Assembly: GCA_024741835.1 (NCBI GenBank)
Contig: JAENRP010000019.1
Location: 168,691-232,690 of the forward strand
Length of the DNA: 64,000 bases
Reading direction: 5' to 3'
From: Diplocarpon mali
Lineage: Eukaryota; Ascomycota; Leotiomycetes; Helotiales; Drepanopezizaceae
A program made the translations under genes and the position numbers. The notes beneath the pieces are model-generated. The model had not been told where the DNA came from. It saw nothing but the letters and a program-made list of their open reading frames with translations, and made no database searches. Numbering within the stretch: position 1 is the stretch's first letter; the number at the start of each line of letters is the position of its first letter. Positions 35,579-47,455 of the stretch are shown here, one piece after another.

Positions 35579-37274
35579 TCACCCAGCAGAAGATGTGCCA
35601 TTCCTCGACACAACTATCATGCTTCTGCCTACTATGCCAGTACACCAGCCATCGAAATTTTCAATTCGGAACTGACCATCTGGTAGTACTGTTGCATTTT
35701 CCGGCGCTACAGATCTGATGGCAAGCCCAAAAGGAGAGCTTGTGGCGTTTGGTGTCACGACGGGCCCAGGGCAGACATTATAGTACGTAGGCCAGCTGGT
35801 AAAGATGCCACAGGGCGCTTTCCTCGTTTCTATAGTGGCCACCACGGTCAACGTCACCATCATCAGTATCAGAATGACGGTATAGACTTGGTACCAGGTC
35901 GAAATGATACAAGGGATGACTGTGGTTTCCGACAGGCCCCGGAGGAAATAGTACGAGAATGTGAGGAAGGTCACGCTGGTGTATAGTAGGTAGAAGATTA
36001 TGACGAGGAAGATGGTTGGTGGTAGAGTAAAGGTGTACCAGGGGTGAGTCTTGCTTGCACTCCACTTTAATCCAATTAGCCTTGTTCGGTTCAATCCCCC
36101 AAAAAATGAGGGTTCATATAAGAGGCTTGCGTTATGAGCTGCGTTGTAGAAACCAGGGCGTGAAGACATGGGTGAGACTAGGTGAGAGTGATTACCTACT
36201 GGAACCAGATAAAAGATGCTTAACAGGGTGAGGCCGAGAATGGGAAGCGTGAAGAACAACCGAAAGAAGCGCGCCCGCCAGCTCGATGTCGAGTGGAAGA
36301 CTGCTTCTGGATGACTGAGAATGGGACTCAACGGCCTTTCTGTGCTCGTTCCTGAGTAAGATCTCATTTTCATGGAATTCGAAGTGTCCCAGGAATATGG
36401 CTCAAATACCAGACTCTCATCTTCCACATCAATCATTCCATGACGATGGGGCACTGGTTTCCGCCTGATCTGTTGTCCTGATGAAAAGTCAGCCTCTGTT
36501 TATTTCGAGTCGGAGGAGAGGCGTACGTGTAGCGATTACAGGCGAGAAAGGCTCGCGCCTATCACCTTCGGCGTAAACGAAGTCGTCTGTCAACCATGGT
36601 GCAGCAAAGAGGCGCAAGAGCCCTATCACCGCCAAAGGGAAGAAGATGGAGCTTATCGAGACCGAAGTTGCCAAGTCAGAACTGCCACTGAGCCCTCCGA
36701 TCAACGCATAAGCTGCCTGCACCCCTTGCACCGTGACTATGACGGTTTTGGCGAAGCTTTTGGAAAGGATAGGAGAGCGGGTACACTCTGGCGGCTTTAT
36801 GCAGTATCGGCGACTTCTCTCAATCATGGCCTCCGAGCCATCCCACCCACGCCGCGTCCAGAAGAGCGAGTTGGAGGCGGCGAGATGGTTCGTATCCCAG
36901 GCCTTTGCGCGGATCCTGCGGTCTGCGATTGCAAAGTAACGCCAGATGATCGTGGTGGGGTTGTAGTGGCATATCTTCTGCAGCCAGCTGAAGTTGGTCC
37001 GCGGGACTTCGAGGCACACGACGTCTGGGGTTCCGGCGATGATATGTGCCAGCAGCGGAGTAAAACATAATGTGAAGACTGATACCCAGTCTGAGAATGA
37101 GATGTCCTTTGATTGATACAAGATTGGCAGGACAGCAAGTGGACCTAGAGTCCATGCCGTGGTAGGACGGACCAGGTGGAGCAGCAGAAGCAATAAGCGG
37201 TGATCTACCATGGTCTTGATACAGTCAGTAGGATGCTTGTTACATACTCGAAGTGAACTTCGAAAACTAACCAT
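35579..37274 (-). CDS. Predicted multi-pass membrane protein, fungal orphan (about 527-548 aa)
   Basis: Exons 36527-37274 and 35579-36477 are joined in phase 1 by a 49-nt intron (GTACGC donor, GGCTGAC branch, CATCAG acceptor). About seven hydrophobic segments are visible. In exon 1 they start at L-L-L-L-L-L-H-L, V-S-V-F-T-L-C-F-T, T-V-I-V-T-V-Q-G and I-F-F-P-L-A-V-I-G. In exon 2 they start at F-F-T-L-P-I-L-G, F-L-V-I-I-F-Y-L-L-Y and V-I-L-I-L-M-M-V-T. A hydrophilic, cysteine-containing loop lies between the second and third. The tail is exoplasmic-looking with several N-x-S/T sites. I do not recognise a family or catalytic motif. The start may be 37274 or 37211; the second Met directly precedes the first hydrophobic segment, and the DNA between them resembles a short leader intron. 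Confidence 0.65.
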
Positions 37275-40200
37275 TGTTCTTTTTGAAGAAAGTTTGTCAC
37301 GAGGAAGAATTTTGAACGATAGACATCATGATAGGGATGGAACCAAATAAAGGAAGATGGAGATCGGCATCTGACTGCAGTAAGAGAAATTTCAAGTTCT
37401 CGTCGCGGCTCTTGTGTGACGGTAGAGCCAAGAACCTCTTGGGGGCTACAGAAACATGAAATTGAGGGTGTCTAGAGTCAGCAGCCATCGGGTAGAGGGG
37501 TCCTCTCGCTCTTCACAGGGATCCCGGCACAGGTTGCGGTGCTGTATTGTTACGCACATAGCAGATTATCTCCTCAGGAGCGTCAGATGATGTTGCAGGT
37601 ATTCGCGATAACAATTGTGTATTCCGTATTACAGACAAAACATTCCAGGCCAATGGCGACGAGTAGCATGGGATCTGACCAAGCATTCAGTAACATCTAA
37701 CGAGTGCCACGACATTGGTGCTGCCGCACATTTCTGGAGATATAAATAGAAAGATAAGCTCTGAGGTACGGTTCAGACGCATGTCAATAAGAGAAACGAT
37801 CTTCGGAAACCCGACTTTCAATTTAACCACCGACTTCGAAGGAACTTTGAGAACAAGCGAGGTCTGGGCTTTACCAAAACATACCAATGGAAATTAATTT
37901 GGGAGATGGTCCGGAGTTGGAGACATTACGAGCTGCCGGAACTTCTTGGAAAGATGGTCTCTGATATCCTGGTCAAGTGATACATGAGCGAAAGCACTGG
38001 TAATTAGAGCGTTAATACCAGATGTGAGGCACTATTCATTACGACCACGAGAAAGAAATCGCAGCAATGCTCAAGTCTGCAAAGAAGATACAACTGATTG
38101 ATTCTGCGCCAAAAAAAAAACAAGAGGTAGAGGGAGCGAAGAGAGGGAAAGGAAAATAGAAAAGCAAGGAATTTGAAGCTACAACTAATGATTGACAAGT
38201 TGCTCTAATATGAAATAGATGGTGTAAGCGAGATTACGGAGTAGTATTGAACGGACCAAGGCTATAAATTGGATGGAGCTGGAGCAGTTTGTCTAATGAT
38301 TTAATTGATTATAACGTTTCGGCTACTGTACGTCTGTCTCGCATTGTGCGAAATTTGCTCGAGAGTCAAGTTTGCCATTCGAGTCAGCACATCTTGACAA
38401 GGGGAGACATCGTCATCTTGATATAGTCAACAATATTTCATGGAACTCTAAGTAAGAAGCGAACGTAATGTTGGATACTGATGCAAATACTGGCCTTGAG
38501 AAGCGCGTGCTGACCGCGCAACCCCTCTTTCCGTTGCGAGTTGTATATCAAGATTTTGGAGTGGGATGTTGAACAGACGGCCAAGCAGCAGATAATAATG
38601 GAGATACATATTGAATTCGAACTCCGGTCTCTGAGTAGCAGAAAAAAGCATGGGAGTAATTACAATTTTCCATAAACTTCATGTAAACTTCTTTCATGAA
38701 AGAAATATTTCCCTCATGACCGAACGAAATCATCTTTTAACGCAAAATATTTTAGCCATTCTCTTTCTCTTTGGAGTAATTCTTATATCATCTTCTTGAT
38801 TCTTACTCCAGAACTAACCTCTCGAATTGCGATAAGATAGATATTATTTAATCGCGCTTCGCTACGTTGAATGCAATTTAAAATTATGCAAGATACTGCA
38901 TACTTGCTAAAGTGAAGGAGATGCACTTGTTAATAATACGGCTGGAAGATGTACTCCGGACACGTGAAAATACAGATGGATACAATCCAATTATTATGAT
39001 GTGGCAAAAGTGGATAGATCAGGAGAGGATGGAGGCGGTGAGATTCGGCAACAAAACGTAATATAGTGTTTTCGTCTGAATTAGGTGCTACGATGAGGAT
39101 ATGAGGGAGGAGACGTGGAATTGAAGTAGTCAAAGATACCAGCGAAAATCTATGAGCGTATCGTAAGCCATGGTCTTTTATCATTAACGTGCTGTATTAG
39201 TTCTAAGACTATATAGTACTGTAAGACCTCCTGTTTTCCTAAGGCTAAGGCACCTATTCCGCAGGTAGTATAACCTCTTTTTTCATTTTATAAGTTTTAA
39301 TCAATGGTCTAAAGCCTTGTTGCAGGTATGCCCGTCACATGTCTGTCACATGATCTGTCACATGACATATCATACACATGATATGTCATATGACTTGCCA
39401 CATGACTTAGCGCCTTTACTAAGAAGGCCGCTTACCTTAAATAGCTCTTAGTTAGAGAGCTCTCATGAATCAAGACATCCAACATCGTCGTTTGCACCTC
39501 ATACTTCTTCGTGCCCTCTTCTAGTTTACTATCAAGTTTACTATCAGAGAACCTCCTTGCTACAAGCCTTATAGAACCCATTTAGCATATTATTAAAGGG
39601 TCATTCTAGCCTTGATTTATAATCCCTACTAGCTAGACAAACTTTAGCCTGTTTAGTATACTATATAATGAGGATAAATTGATAAAAACACTCAAGTGCA
39701 GCTTACAAGCCATCTAGACTAGCATTAATTCTATATTATGCCTCTGAGATTCCCTTTCTTCGAATGACCTTCTGATCACTTTAAAGTAGTAGTAAAGCGC
39801 TTAAGTAAGCTATTAATATCATAGTATAATTCCATAGTATCTATAAGGCTAAAAGTATACTTTTCAAATAGCCGCTCTTTAACTTTCGAATATCGTAAAG
39901 AGCGAAGGAAGCTTTCGGCTAAGTAAAATGAATAGTCCTCTTAATAGCAAGCTAAACGGGTTTATAGAAGGCTTGATAGTAGGTTTCTAAGAGTTGGATC
40001 TTTCGAAAGAGTTAGACGAGGTTTATACTTTAAAAACTAGCTTCTTTTATTTAGGCTAGTAAATAGCAGATTTTTAATCTAACTAAGGTCCTCTAAAACC
40101 GTCGTATTCTACTTTATCCTCTTATCCTAAACCTCTTCTTATCATTATATCGCAGGTCTATTAAAGGGGATATAGTAGATCAGTAGTAAAAAATGTGCAA

Positions 40201-41035
40201 GAGCGGTTGCAGCCGTATTCAAATTTTCTCCCAAGGTTGTCAAAAATTGATCTTGGCTCTATAGACTCTCTTAAAGTAAATCATATGACTTATCATAAGA
40301 AAAGAGTCTGAGGTTCGTAGGGAACACCGCGTGGGGTGTAGAGTCTTCGTCCCCCACAAGCCATGGTTTGTTTACCTTACGTCTCCCCTGGGATTTCAAT
40401 TGATCTATGATGTAATGCACAATCCATTCCAACTTGCAACTTCCCGTCGCCCACCTATGTGGGGTGAAGGTGGGAGAAGGAACGCCTACCTTTGCGTAGT
40501 CCCAGAGCTGACAGATTGGAAAGCTATGACTGGTAGTCAGGCCATTGCTCCGCATCTCGTGATCCAGTCATTGCCGGAAAGACCGGAGAGTATCCCCAGT
40601 CCCGATAGCGGCAAAGCTTAATGCGAGTCTCATTTGGGATGCTTGTTATTAGAGTCTGTACGCTCGTTGTAATGACAGCACAAATACGTATGCCTTGACA
40701 TGTACTGTGTCAAAGCTGCCGTACAATTATGGAAAATATCAATATGAATGTATCCAACAGGAAAGAAACGAGAAATTAATAACAAAACAGACATCGAGCT
40801 TAGAGCGCCTACACACGCTATCACCCCCCTATCCCTGCCTCGCTTAAGTACCTTAACACAACAGTCCACCACTCAGGGGCTGCTGACCGACCTCGCCCTG
40901 GCACTGAAGATCTCCGATAGGCTACAGCTTCTTGGCATGTCGTCCCTATCTCGTACCCGTTCGCATTTAGTAAACACCACGTTTTTGCTATAATATTTCG
41001 ACGACTAGATGCGACGATAAAAGCGACCGGTGTTT
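37275..41035. other. Long AT-rich intergenic region with decayed sequence
   Basis: No supportable gene. The stretch 38750-40260 is strongly AT-rich with stops in all frames and resembles the RIP-like blocks elsewhere in the window. 40300-41000 is more balanced and should hold the promoter of the plus-strand hydrolase gene. Confidence 0.55.
39334..39408. repeat. Cluster of CACATGA/TCATATG palindromic units
   Basis: GTCACATG occurs three times within 31 bp. It is followed by ACACATGATATGTCATATGAC and a further CACATGAC. The array is a dense set of E-box-like palindromes (CACATG, CATATG). Confidence 0.7.
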
Positions 41036-43511
41036 ATGGATTCGAAGGCTCGGCTTCTGAACGGTCACAGAGTCGGAAGGGGAGGAAGATCACATGACCG
41101 AGACCAATGTGGTACGGTGAGAGTGAGAGAGTATGTAAAGTTTCAGAGCTGGCGTTGGTGGTTGAGGCTGCTTTTGATGGGAGTGGGAGCTGCCACTTTG
41201 GGGAACTATAGTGGGAGGCTGAATTGGAAGATACTGAGCTTCTGGGAATTACGGGCCACCAATTCCGAGGAAGAGCAAGCAGCAGGGTGGAGGTGGAGCG
41301 AGGCGAGTCCTGAGTTTGAAATCCCCTTTTCAAGACTCAGTCACTGACCGGTACAGATCCAATCCTCAAGTGATATGATCTGGTATCCGTGCTACGAGAT
41401 ATACGACTGTGCCCGGCTCGAGGTAATCCATTACCTCTTTCAGGAAGCACTCAACACCTGCTGACACCAACGCAGGTTCCACTCGACTGGCTGGACCCTT
41501 CAGATACTCGCCGTGCAGTCATAGCCGTGATCCGCTACAATGCCACTGACCTGAGTTCTTATGCTGGCCCTGTGTTCATCAACCCGGGCGGACCTGGTGG
41601 CTCAGGGGTATGGTTCGTCAAACAACTGGCACCTTACTACCAATCAGTCGTCGGGAAAAATCACGTTTGTCCTCACCCTCCTTCTATACCTCCGCCGCGT
41701 TCTCATGCTGATATGACCAGGACATCATAAGTTTCGACCCGCGCGGCGTCGGCTTCACCAGCCCCCAAGTCTCCTGCTGGAACAACACCAATCCCTCGCT
41801 CAGCTCCTACCTCTGGGATCTCACCGAGCCCCCCGTCCTAGACGCCCACATGGGCACCATCTACGACTCTTACGCACACGCGAGCGCCTTCTCTACACAA
41901 TGCTCTTCTCAAATCTACGAAACAGGGCAGTTCGTTGGCACAGCCTCTGTAGCGCGGGACATGCTGCACATGCTCGAAAAGATGCACCTCCAGAAGCTGA
42001 AGTACTGGGGATTCAGCTACGGGACCTTCCTCGGCGTGACCTTTGCCTCTCTATTCCCTGACCGGGTGGGCCGGATGGTTAATGATGGGAACGTGGATGC
42101 GAGGGACTATGTGTCGGGCGCGGCGACGCACTTCTTGACCGATACCGACCTGGTCATGAACTCGTTCTACGTATTCTGCCACCAAGCTGGGCCTGACCGG
42201 TGCGCTTTCTATGCCTCCTCAGCTGAAGCCGTCGAAGCCCGCCTCGATGCCTTGCTAGCGAGAATCAAAATGTACCCTGTCATTGTCCCGGCCTCTCGCT
42301 CCTCCAACCCACGGCCGGAGATAGTCTCGTACAGCAGACTCCGCCGTCTGATATCCTCCTCTCTCTACCGTCCCCTGGTCGTCTTCCCGGGTCTCGCATC
42401 AACGCTTCGAGCACTCGAGTCCGGCGATGGCAGGCCGTTTATCGAGCTCGCCTCGTCGCAAGGCAGCGAAGAGCTTCCCCCATGTGACGCACGGCTCGAG
42501 AAGCCGGTGCCTACGGACCCGGAGAACCCCACGCCGGAAGTGCCAGAGGCAGAGGGGAGCGCGGATGCGAGCAAGGCGATTCTGTGCGGCGATTGGGACG
42601 GCATGGAGGGTGGTGTTGAGGCGTTCGAGCAGTATGTCGATAGACTAGTGGGCATGAGTAAGGCGGCTGGAGCGACGATGACGAGCCTGGTGATGGGATG
42701 CGTGGGCTGGAAAGTCACGGCGAAGTGGCGGTACAGTGGTATGTCTGACTCGGTTTCTCCTTGCGTTGTGTTCTGCGCTCATCGCCCAATATTGCACAGA
42801 GACCTGGAAGGACGGCCCCTCGCATGTCTCTTGAAGTTCAACATCCTCCACAAAGAACTGCATGATCCCTTTCTTACTACAGCCAGACAGAACCGAAGCT
42901 AAATGTCTATACTCCAAGGTCCCTTTGAAGCAAACACCTCTCACCCACTCCTTTTCATAGCCAACACAGCCGACAACGTCACGCCCCTCCGCAGCGCCCT
43001 CGCAAACGCAGCCGGGTTTCCCGGATCCGTGGTCATGATCCAGGACTCTTACGGCGTGCGTACCTTGTTTCTTTTTTCTTATTTATTTTCTGTCTCACTT
43101 CCTGCTCCTCTTCTTCCCCCCTCCGCCTTTGCTATACAAATCTTTCCTCCCTTTATTGCTCCAGCACGCCCCCCTCCCGGCCGACCGCAATCTCACTCAA
43201 TCCATCCAAACCACTCTCACTACCAACAACTAATACTCCCCTAGCACACAACTCTCAGCACACCTTCACGCTGCACGGCCCTCACAATCCGCTCCTATTT
43301 CCAGAGCGGTGCCCTCCCGCGAAATGGCACGGTATGCGCACCAGACCTCGTGCCTTTCGAGCCTTGGGATCCCTTGTCCCCTTCCGCATCCCTTTCTTCG
43401 CAGGGAGGACAAGAGTCACACGAGTTAAACACTGCGCTCAGAAACCTAGTGCTTGCACCTGTTCCCAGCCTTGGCTTGGGTCCCGGGCTGGCTCTTCGGG
43501 TGGTGGAGTAG
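41036..43511 (+). CDS. Membrane-anchored alpha/beta-hydrolase, TAP (tripeptidyl/prolyl aminopeptidase) family, 647 aa
   Basis: Six exons: 41036-41302, 41357-41422, 41476-41664, 41721-42738, 42919-43055 and 43245-43511, all phases consistent. A single hydrophobic segment near residues 42-60 (W-W-L-R-L-L-L-M-G-V-G) suggests a signal anchor with the catalytic part outside the cytosol. The hydrolase core shows the oxyanion region N-P-G-G-P-G-G-S-G and F-D-P-R-G-V-G. The nucleophile is Ser273 in G-F-S-Y-G, the acid Asp532 in N-T-A-D-N-V-T-P-L, and the base His560, placed directly after the last splice junction (S-Y-G|H). The C-terminal Y-F-Q-S-G-A-L-P and G-T-V-C segments match the TAP-like C-terminal domain. 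The likely role is exopeptidase action on extracellular or vacuolar peptides. Intron 1 is GC-AG. Intron 4 (180 nt) ends in a less usual CCAAG. Confidence 0.85.
41303..41356 (+). other. GC-AG intron in the TAP-family gene (54 nt)
   Basis: Donor GAG|GCGAGT, branch CACTGACC, acceptor GTACAG, phase 0. GT alternatives (GTGGAG) just upstream are in phase 2 and do not fit the next exon, which must enter at the codon before Q-S-S-S-D-M-I-W-Y-P-C-Y. Confidence 0.65.
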
Positions 43512-44879
43512 GCTATACTTGTTCGGACGAGAAGAAAGAGCGAAGAACGAGGAGAAGAGAGGCACAGACAACAATTGAAAGGGTCTGTTCTGGCCCTCGG
43601 AACCAGAGGGATGCCGATTTCTGCTGCACATATATTCTCGCTCTTCGGCTCTTCGGCTCTTCGGCTCCGTTTCTGTTCCCTGCTGAGCCTCCACACGAAC
43701 TGCCGTCAAACAGGAACTGGAGCCCAACACTGCATCGCGGAGACCGACGCGCCTAAAAGAAGTCAGCTTCATACCTGGATCTCCAACAGATGTTCAAAGT
43801 CATGGATTGATGTTCCGTTATGCACATAGATGGCGTTGGAATGGATCGGATTGGATTTCAATCTGATTCTGCACAGGCACGGTGTGAGCAGATGGAATTA
43901 CACGCATGTATTGTACATAGGATACTTACATCCGTACTGATTATAGATCATACTACTAACTCTATCATGGAATTTCGCTTCCGAAGATAATGAACCTGAA
44001 AGAGTGGGTCTGCTCAGGAGAGGCTACAGTGCGCGAGAGACGTAGCTTAGGGCCCGGTAAACAGAAGCCGTGGTGAGATGAATATCGAATTTCATCAAAA
44101 GATAGGCAACTGTGCGCCTGTGCTGTCGAGTTGCAATCAACTACGTGCAGGGAAGATGAAGCTCAGGGGTGTCCGTTTCAACATCCCAAAGGCTTTTGAC
44201 TGCCCACAACATCAAACAAGCCATGATTCGAACACGTGATATGAAGAGGCGGACCCACCTACATTTAGCTTGACTAACGTTCCGGTCTCGAAAGATGACT
44301 CTAATCGTCATGAAGCTAATACACACGTTGAAATTAAATCACGTATACGCTCGAAAAACATTCCTACCGCAGCGGCCGAACACAGGCTGAGCGCCTCGCG
44401 GCAGAATTCTCCGAGTGTAGCGCAGAGAATACGGAAAACGCTGAAGACGTTCCGATACTTGCAGTCCAGCAGGAAATAATAGACAGCTCTCTTCACCGTA
44501 GCAAAAGCGTCGATTTGAGCAGCCTCATAAGTCATAAGGCCATGCGATTTGCGTCGTCTCATACGCACAGGACTGCAGGTAGGGCCTTAGCCTTCCGTAT
44601 TGAAGGTCACCGCTTGCGCATTACCTGGCTCCTTGACAAGATTATCAACCTGCTACCACTGTGTTGTTGACTACAACATTGGCCCTCGATTTAAGCGAGC
44701 TATCCCGCTTTGTCTCGGACATCGCCTAGGCACGTGAGTCAGCAGGCCAAGATTTCTTCACACTTTCCTATTCGGGAGAGTCGCTATGTGACATTCAGCA
44801 ATCAAGTGCCCTTCGTGCTCTTTGCAAACCCTCTCCTTTCATGCTTCCAGCAGCTCCAGCCCACGAAAATATACTCCAC
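43512..44879. other. Intergenic region upstream of the aldehyde dehydrogenase gene
   Basis: Contains the hydrolase 3' flank and the dehydrogenase promoter. Short frames on both strands carry no recognisable domain. A small CTTCGGCT repeat lies at about 43651-43672. Confidence 0.5.
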
Positions 44880-46370
44880 ATGGCATTCGCACCGCACCGC
44901 AGTAACTGGGTGAACGGGGCCTACCAAGCTCCAAGCGAGACGCGGATAGACGTCGTCAACCCTGCGACCGAGGATATACTCGCGACGATCGACTCTACGC
45001 CGCTCGAAGCGGTGGAATCGATCGTGCAAGCCTCTCTCAGGAACTTCTCGAGCGGGGCATGGAGTAAATCCGACGCCTCAACCCGATACACCGTCCTCTC
45101 CACGGCCGCGGTTCTCTTGCGCTCCCGGCTCCCCGAATTCATCCAGCTCGAGACCCAGCAGACTGGACGCCCGATTCGCGAGATGAGAGCACAGCTTGCG
45201 CGAATCCCCGAGTGGCTCGAGTACTTTGCCTCCCTCGCACGCACGCACGAGGGACGAGTTACCCCCTTCAAGGGCCCTGTCGTCAACACACTCTCCCGGC
45301 TGCCTCTCGGCGTGGTGGTCCAAATCACGCCGTGGAACCATCCGCTGCTGATAGCAACGAAGAAGCTCGGCGCCGCGCTGGCCGCCGGCAACTCCGTGAT
45401 CATCAAGCCGTCAGAGCTGGCGCCACTCTCTGTCCTGCAGATGGGCAAGCTGTTTCAAGAGGCAGGCCTCCCAGATGGCACGCTGCAGATCGTGGCTGGG
45501 CTTGGGCGTGAGACGGGGAGGTTTCTGTGCGAGTCTCCGCTCATTTCCAAGATCGATCTCACGGGAGGTTTGGCGACCTACGCGGCGATTGCACCGCACG
45601 CGAGCAGGAGCCTGATCCCCATCACCGCTGAGCTGGGCGGCAAGGCACCGATCTGCATCTTTCCCAGCATGTCGGTCGAGAAGGCTGTCAAGGCTGCTCT
45701 GTTTGCGAGTTTCATCGCGAGCGGACAGACTTGTGTCACGGGAAGCCGGCTGCTGGTCCATTCGGCCATCTACGAGGACTTTGTGAAACTGCTGGTCGAG
45801 AGGACGCAGATGTTGAGGGTGGGAGACCCGATGGACGAGAAGACCCAGATCGGAGCTGTCATCTCCCAGGCGAGCGTGGAGAGATGTGCGTCTTTTGTGA
45901 CGCAGGCTGCCATCGAGAACGGAAACGTTCTCTGTGGAGGTGGCTCGGCCTGTGTGAATGGCAAGGGGTCCTTCTTCCAGCCGACACTAGTGGAGACCAT
46001 CGCCGAGAGCAATCTGTCCTGCAACGAGGTTTTCGGACCCGTTATCGCGATCATCAGGTGCCGGTCCGAGGAGGAGATTGTCAGTATCGCGAACGGGACT
46101 TCCTTCGCGCTGGGCGCGTCGGTCTGGACGAACGACTTCAGCCAGGCGCACCGGGTTGCGGAGAACATCGACGCGGGCATAGTGTGGATCAACGGGCACC
46201 ACTTGAATGACCCCTCGTCGCCGTGGGGCGGGTTCAAGGAGAGCGGGATGGGGAAGGAGAATGGGATTGAAGCCTTCGAGAGCTACACGAAGGTGAAGAG
46301 TACGATTATCAATTATGGTCAGGAGCCAACGTGGTTTGACGACGAGGTGGAGAATGCGAGGTACGGGTAG
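44880..46370 (+). CDS. NAD(P)+-dependent aldehyde dehydrogenase (about 496 aa)
   Basis: Intronless. It oxidises an aldehyde to the acid with NAD(P)+; the substrate is unknown, and overall resemblance is to betaine-aldehyde or semialdehyde-type enzymes. Visible motifs are N-P-A-T-E-D near the start, the Rossmann region T-P-W-N-H-P-L with I-I-K-P-S-E, general-base Glu in T-A-E-L-G-G-K-A-P, nucleophilic Cys in S-G-Q-T-C-V-T-G, E-V-F-G-P-V and P-W-G-G-F-K-E-S-G-M-G. One oddity is the coenzyme loop reading T-G-G-L-A-T-Y, where the family usually has a final glycine. I chose the ATG at 44880 because M-A-F-A-P-H-R precedes the conserved W-V-N-G-x-Y; an in-frame ATG at 44841 would add 13 residues. 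No signal peptide is visible, so it is probably cytosolic. Confidence 0.92.
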   Translation: MAFAPHRSNWVNGAYQAPSETRIDVVNPATEDILATIDSTPLEAVESIVQASLRNFSSGAWSKSDASTRYTVLSTAAVLLRSRLPEFIQLETQQTGRPIREMRAQLARIPEWLEYFASLARTHEGRVTPFKGPVVNTLSRLPLGVVVQITPWNHPLLIATKKLGAALAAGNSVIIKPSELAPLSVLQMGKLFQEAGLPDGTLQIVAGLGRETGRFLCESPLISKIDLTGGLATYAAIAPHASRSLIPITAELGGKAPICIFPSMSVEKAVKAALFASFIASGQTCVTGSRLLVHSAIYEDFVKLLVERTQMLRVGDPMDEKTQIGAVISQASVERCASFVTQAAIENGNVLCGGGSACVNGKGSFFQPTLVETIAESNLSCNEVFGPVIAIIRCRSEEEIVSIANGTSFALGASVWTNDFSQAHRVAENIDAGIVWINGHHLNDPSSPWGGFKESGMGKENGIEAFESYTKVKSTIINYGQEPTWFDDEVENARYG

Positions 46371-47455
46371 TGACACGGAAGACGAGTACAACACTTGCCG
46401 CGATCCCTGGGGGTGACTGATGGCTGCGAGATCTGACGCCCGTAAGACTTGGTGGCAGATGGGTCCAAAGCCTCTCGTTCTCTCAGGGGCATTAGCCGAG
46501 GCAGATGAGGGTGTTTGTTGTACGGAGCATTGCCACTTCCACCAGCACGGCACAAGAGGACTTGTATTGACAACCTGCAGCCCGGTCTCCTCCAAGGTGA
46601 CCGCGAATGTCATCCCGAACGCACCGAGTCCCTCTCCGAGGCACGCATCAAAGCCATCATGTGACGAGAGACCAGAGAGTGTGACTTGACCAGCCAATAG
46701 TGCCGCCCCGAGTCTACTGCCGACCCTCCTCCCTCGAGCCTTGCCTCGCGACTCAGACACGATCGTCTATCTGATCTCGTCTCATCTCGTCTGCTGCCGG
46801 CCAACGGCTCCTCGTCTCCCACGGTGCATACCGGGCCATGGCCGAGGACCTGTACACCTCACCTGAGACCTCCACCCTCCCGTCGGCCTCGATACCGGAA
46901 TGCCTTGGGTGAGGGCCAGCACGCAGGTCCCCGGGCTCTTGGCTGTGCCGTGCCTGGTGCAGTGGATCTCGATGTCGCCTGGCGATATCCCACCGGCTCA
47001 CAGCATTGAGGCAGACTGGCGACGACCAAGAATAGAGCCGCGCCGCGCCGCCTCTGCACGGAATGGACGGTGCTATCTTTCCAACCTCCCCTTCTCAGCG
47101 GCGTCGAGCGATCCCTTGGTGCTTCGATGCTTGTTGACATCGACGACCTGCCCAGGCGTCCCCGAGGCAGCCCCAATCGGGCAGGTCGGCGGCGGACCCC
47201 GAAACAGGATCGTGGAACCTGCCCAGTTGGACGGGCCCCCAGCTCGACTCTCGCGTTGCGGTGAAAGGAGGCAGGTCGGCGGCAGGTATGTAAAGCAGGA
47301 CAAGCCCGCCCTTCGCGCTTCTTCGCGCTTCCTCCTCGCCTTGGGACACCTTGTCTCGGCCGGCCTCTTCGTGGACACTTTGTCTCGCCCTCCTCGTGGG
47401 AACTTTGTCTCCGCCGCCAGGTCGACACGTTGTCTTCGCCGCCCTCTGGCCCACC
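46371..47455. other. Intergenic region upstream of the S41 peptidase gene
   Basis: GC-rich, with several long chance frames on both strands. It contains a degenerate minisatellite directly before the peptidase ATG. No independent gene supported. Confidence 0.5.
47345..47450 (+). repeat. Degenerate tandem repeat just upstream of the S41 peptidase start
   Basis: Four units beginning GACACCTTGTCT, GACACTTTGTCT, GAACTTTGTCTCC and GACACGTTGTCT start at 47345, 47374, 47400 and 47424. The last is about 32 nt before the ATG at 47456. Confidence 0.65.

Noticed and set aside
38930..39184. 85-codon minus-strand frame with possible intron in AT-rich DNA
   Set aside because: The best splice option (GTATCT to ATCGTAG) runs directly into a stop; no domain.
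44205..44265. GATTCGAAC resembling a reversed tRNA T-loop
   Set aside because: The flanking stems do not pair and no anticodon arm is found at the right distance.
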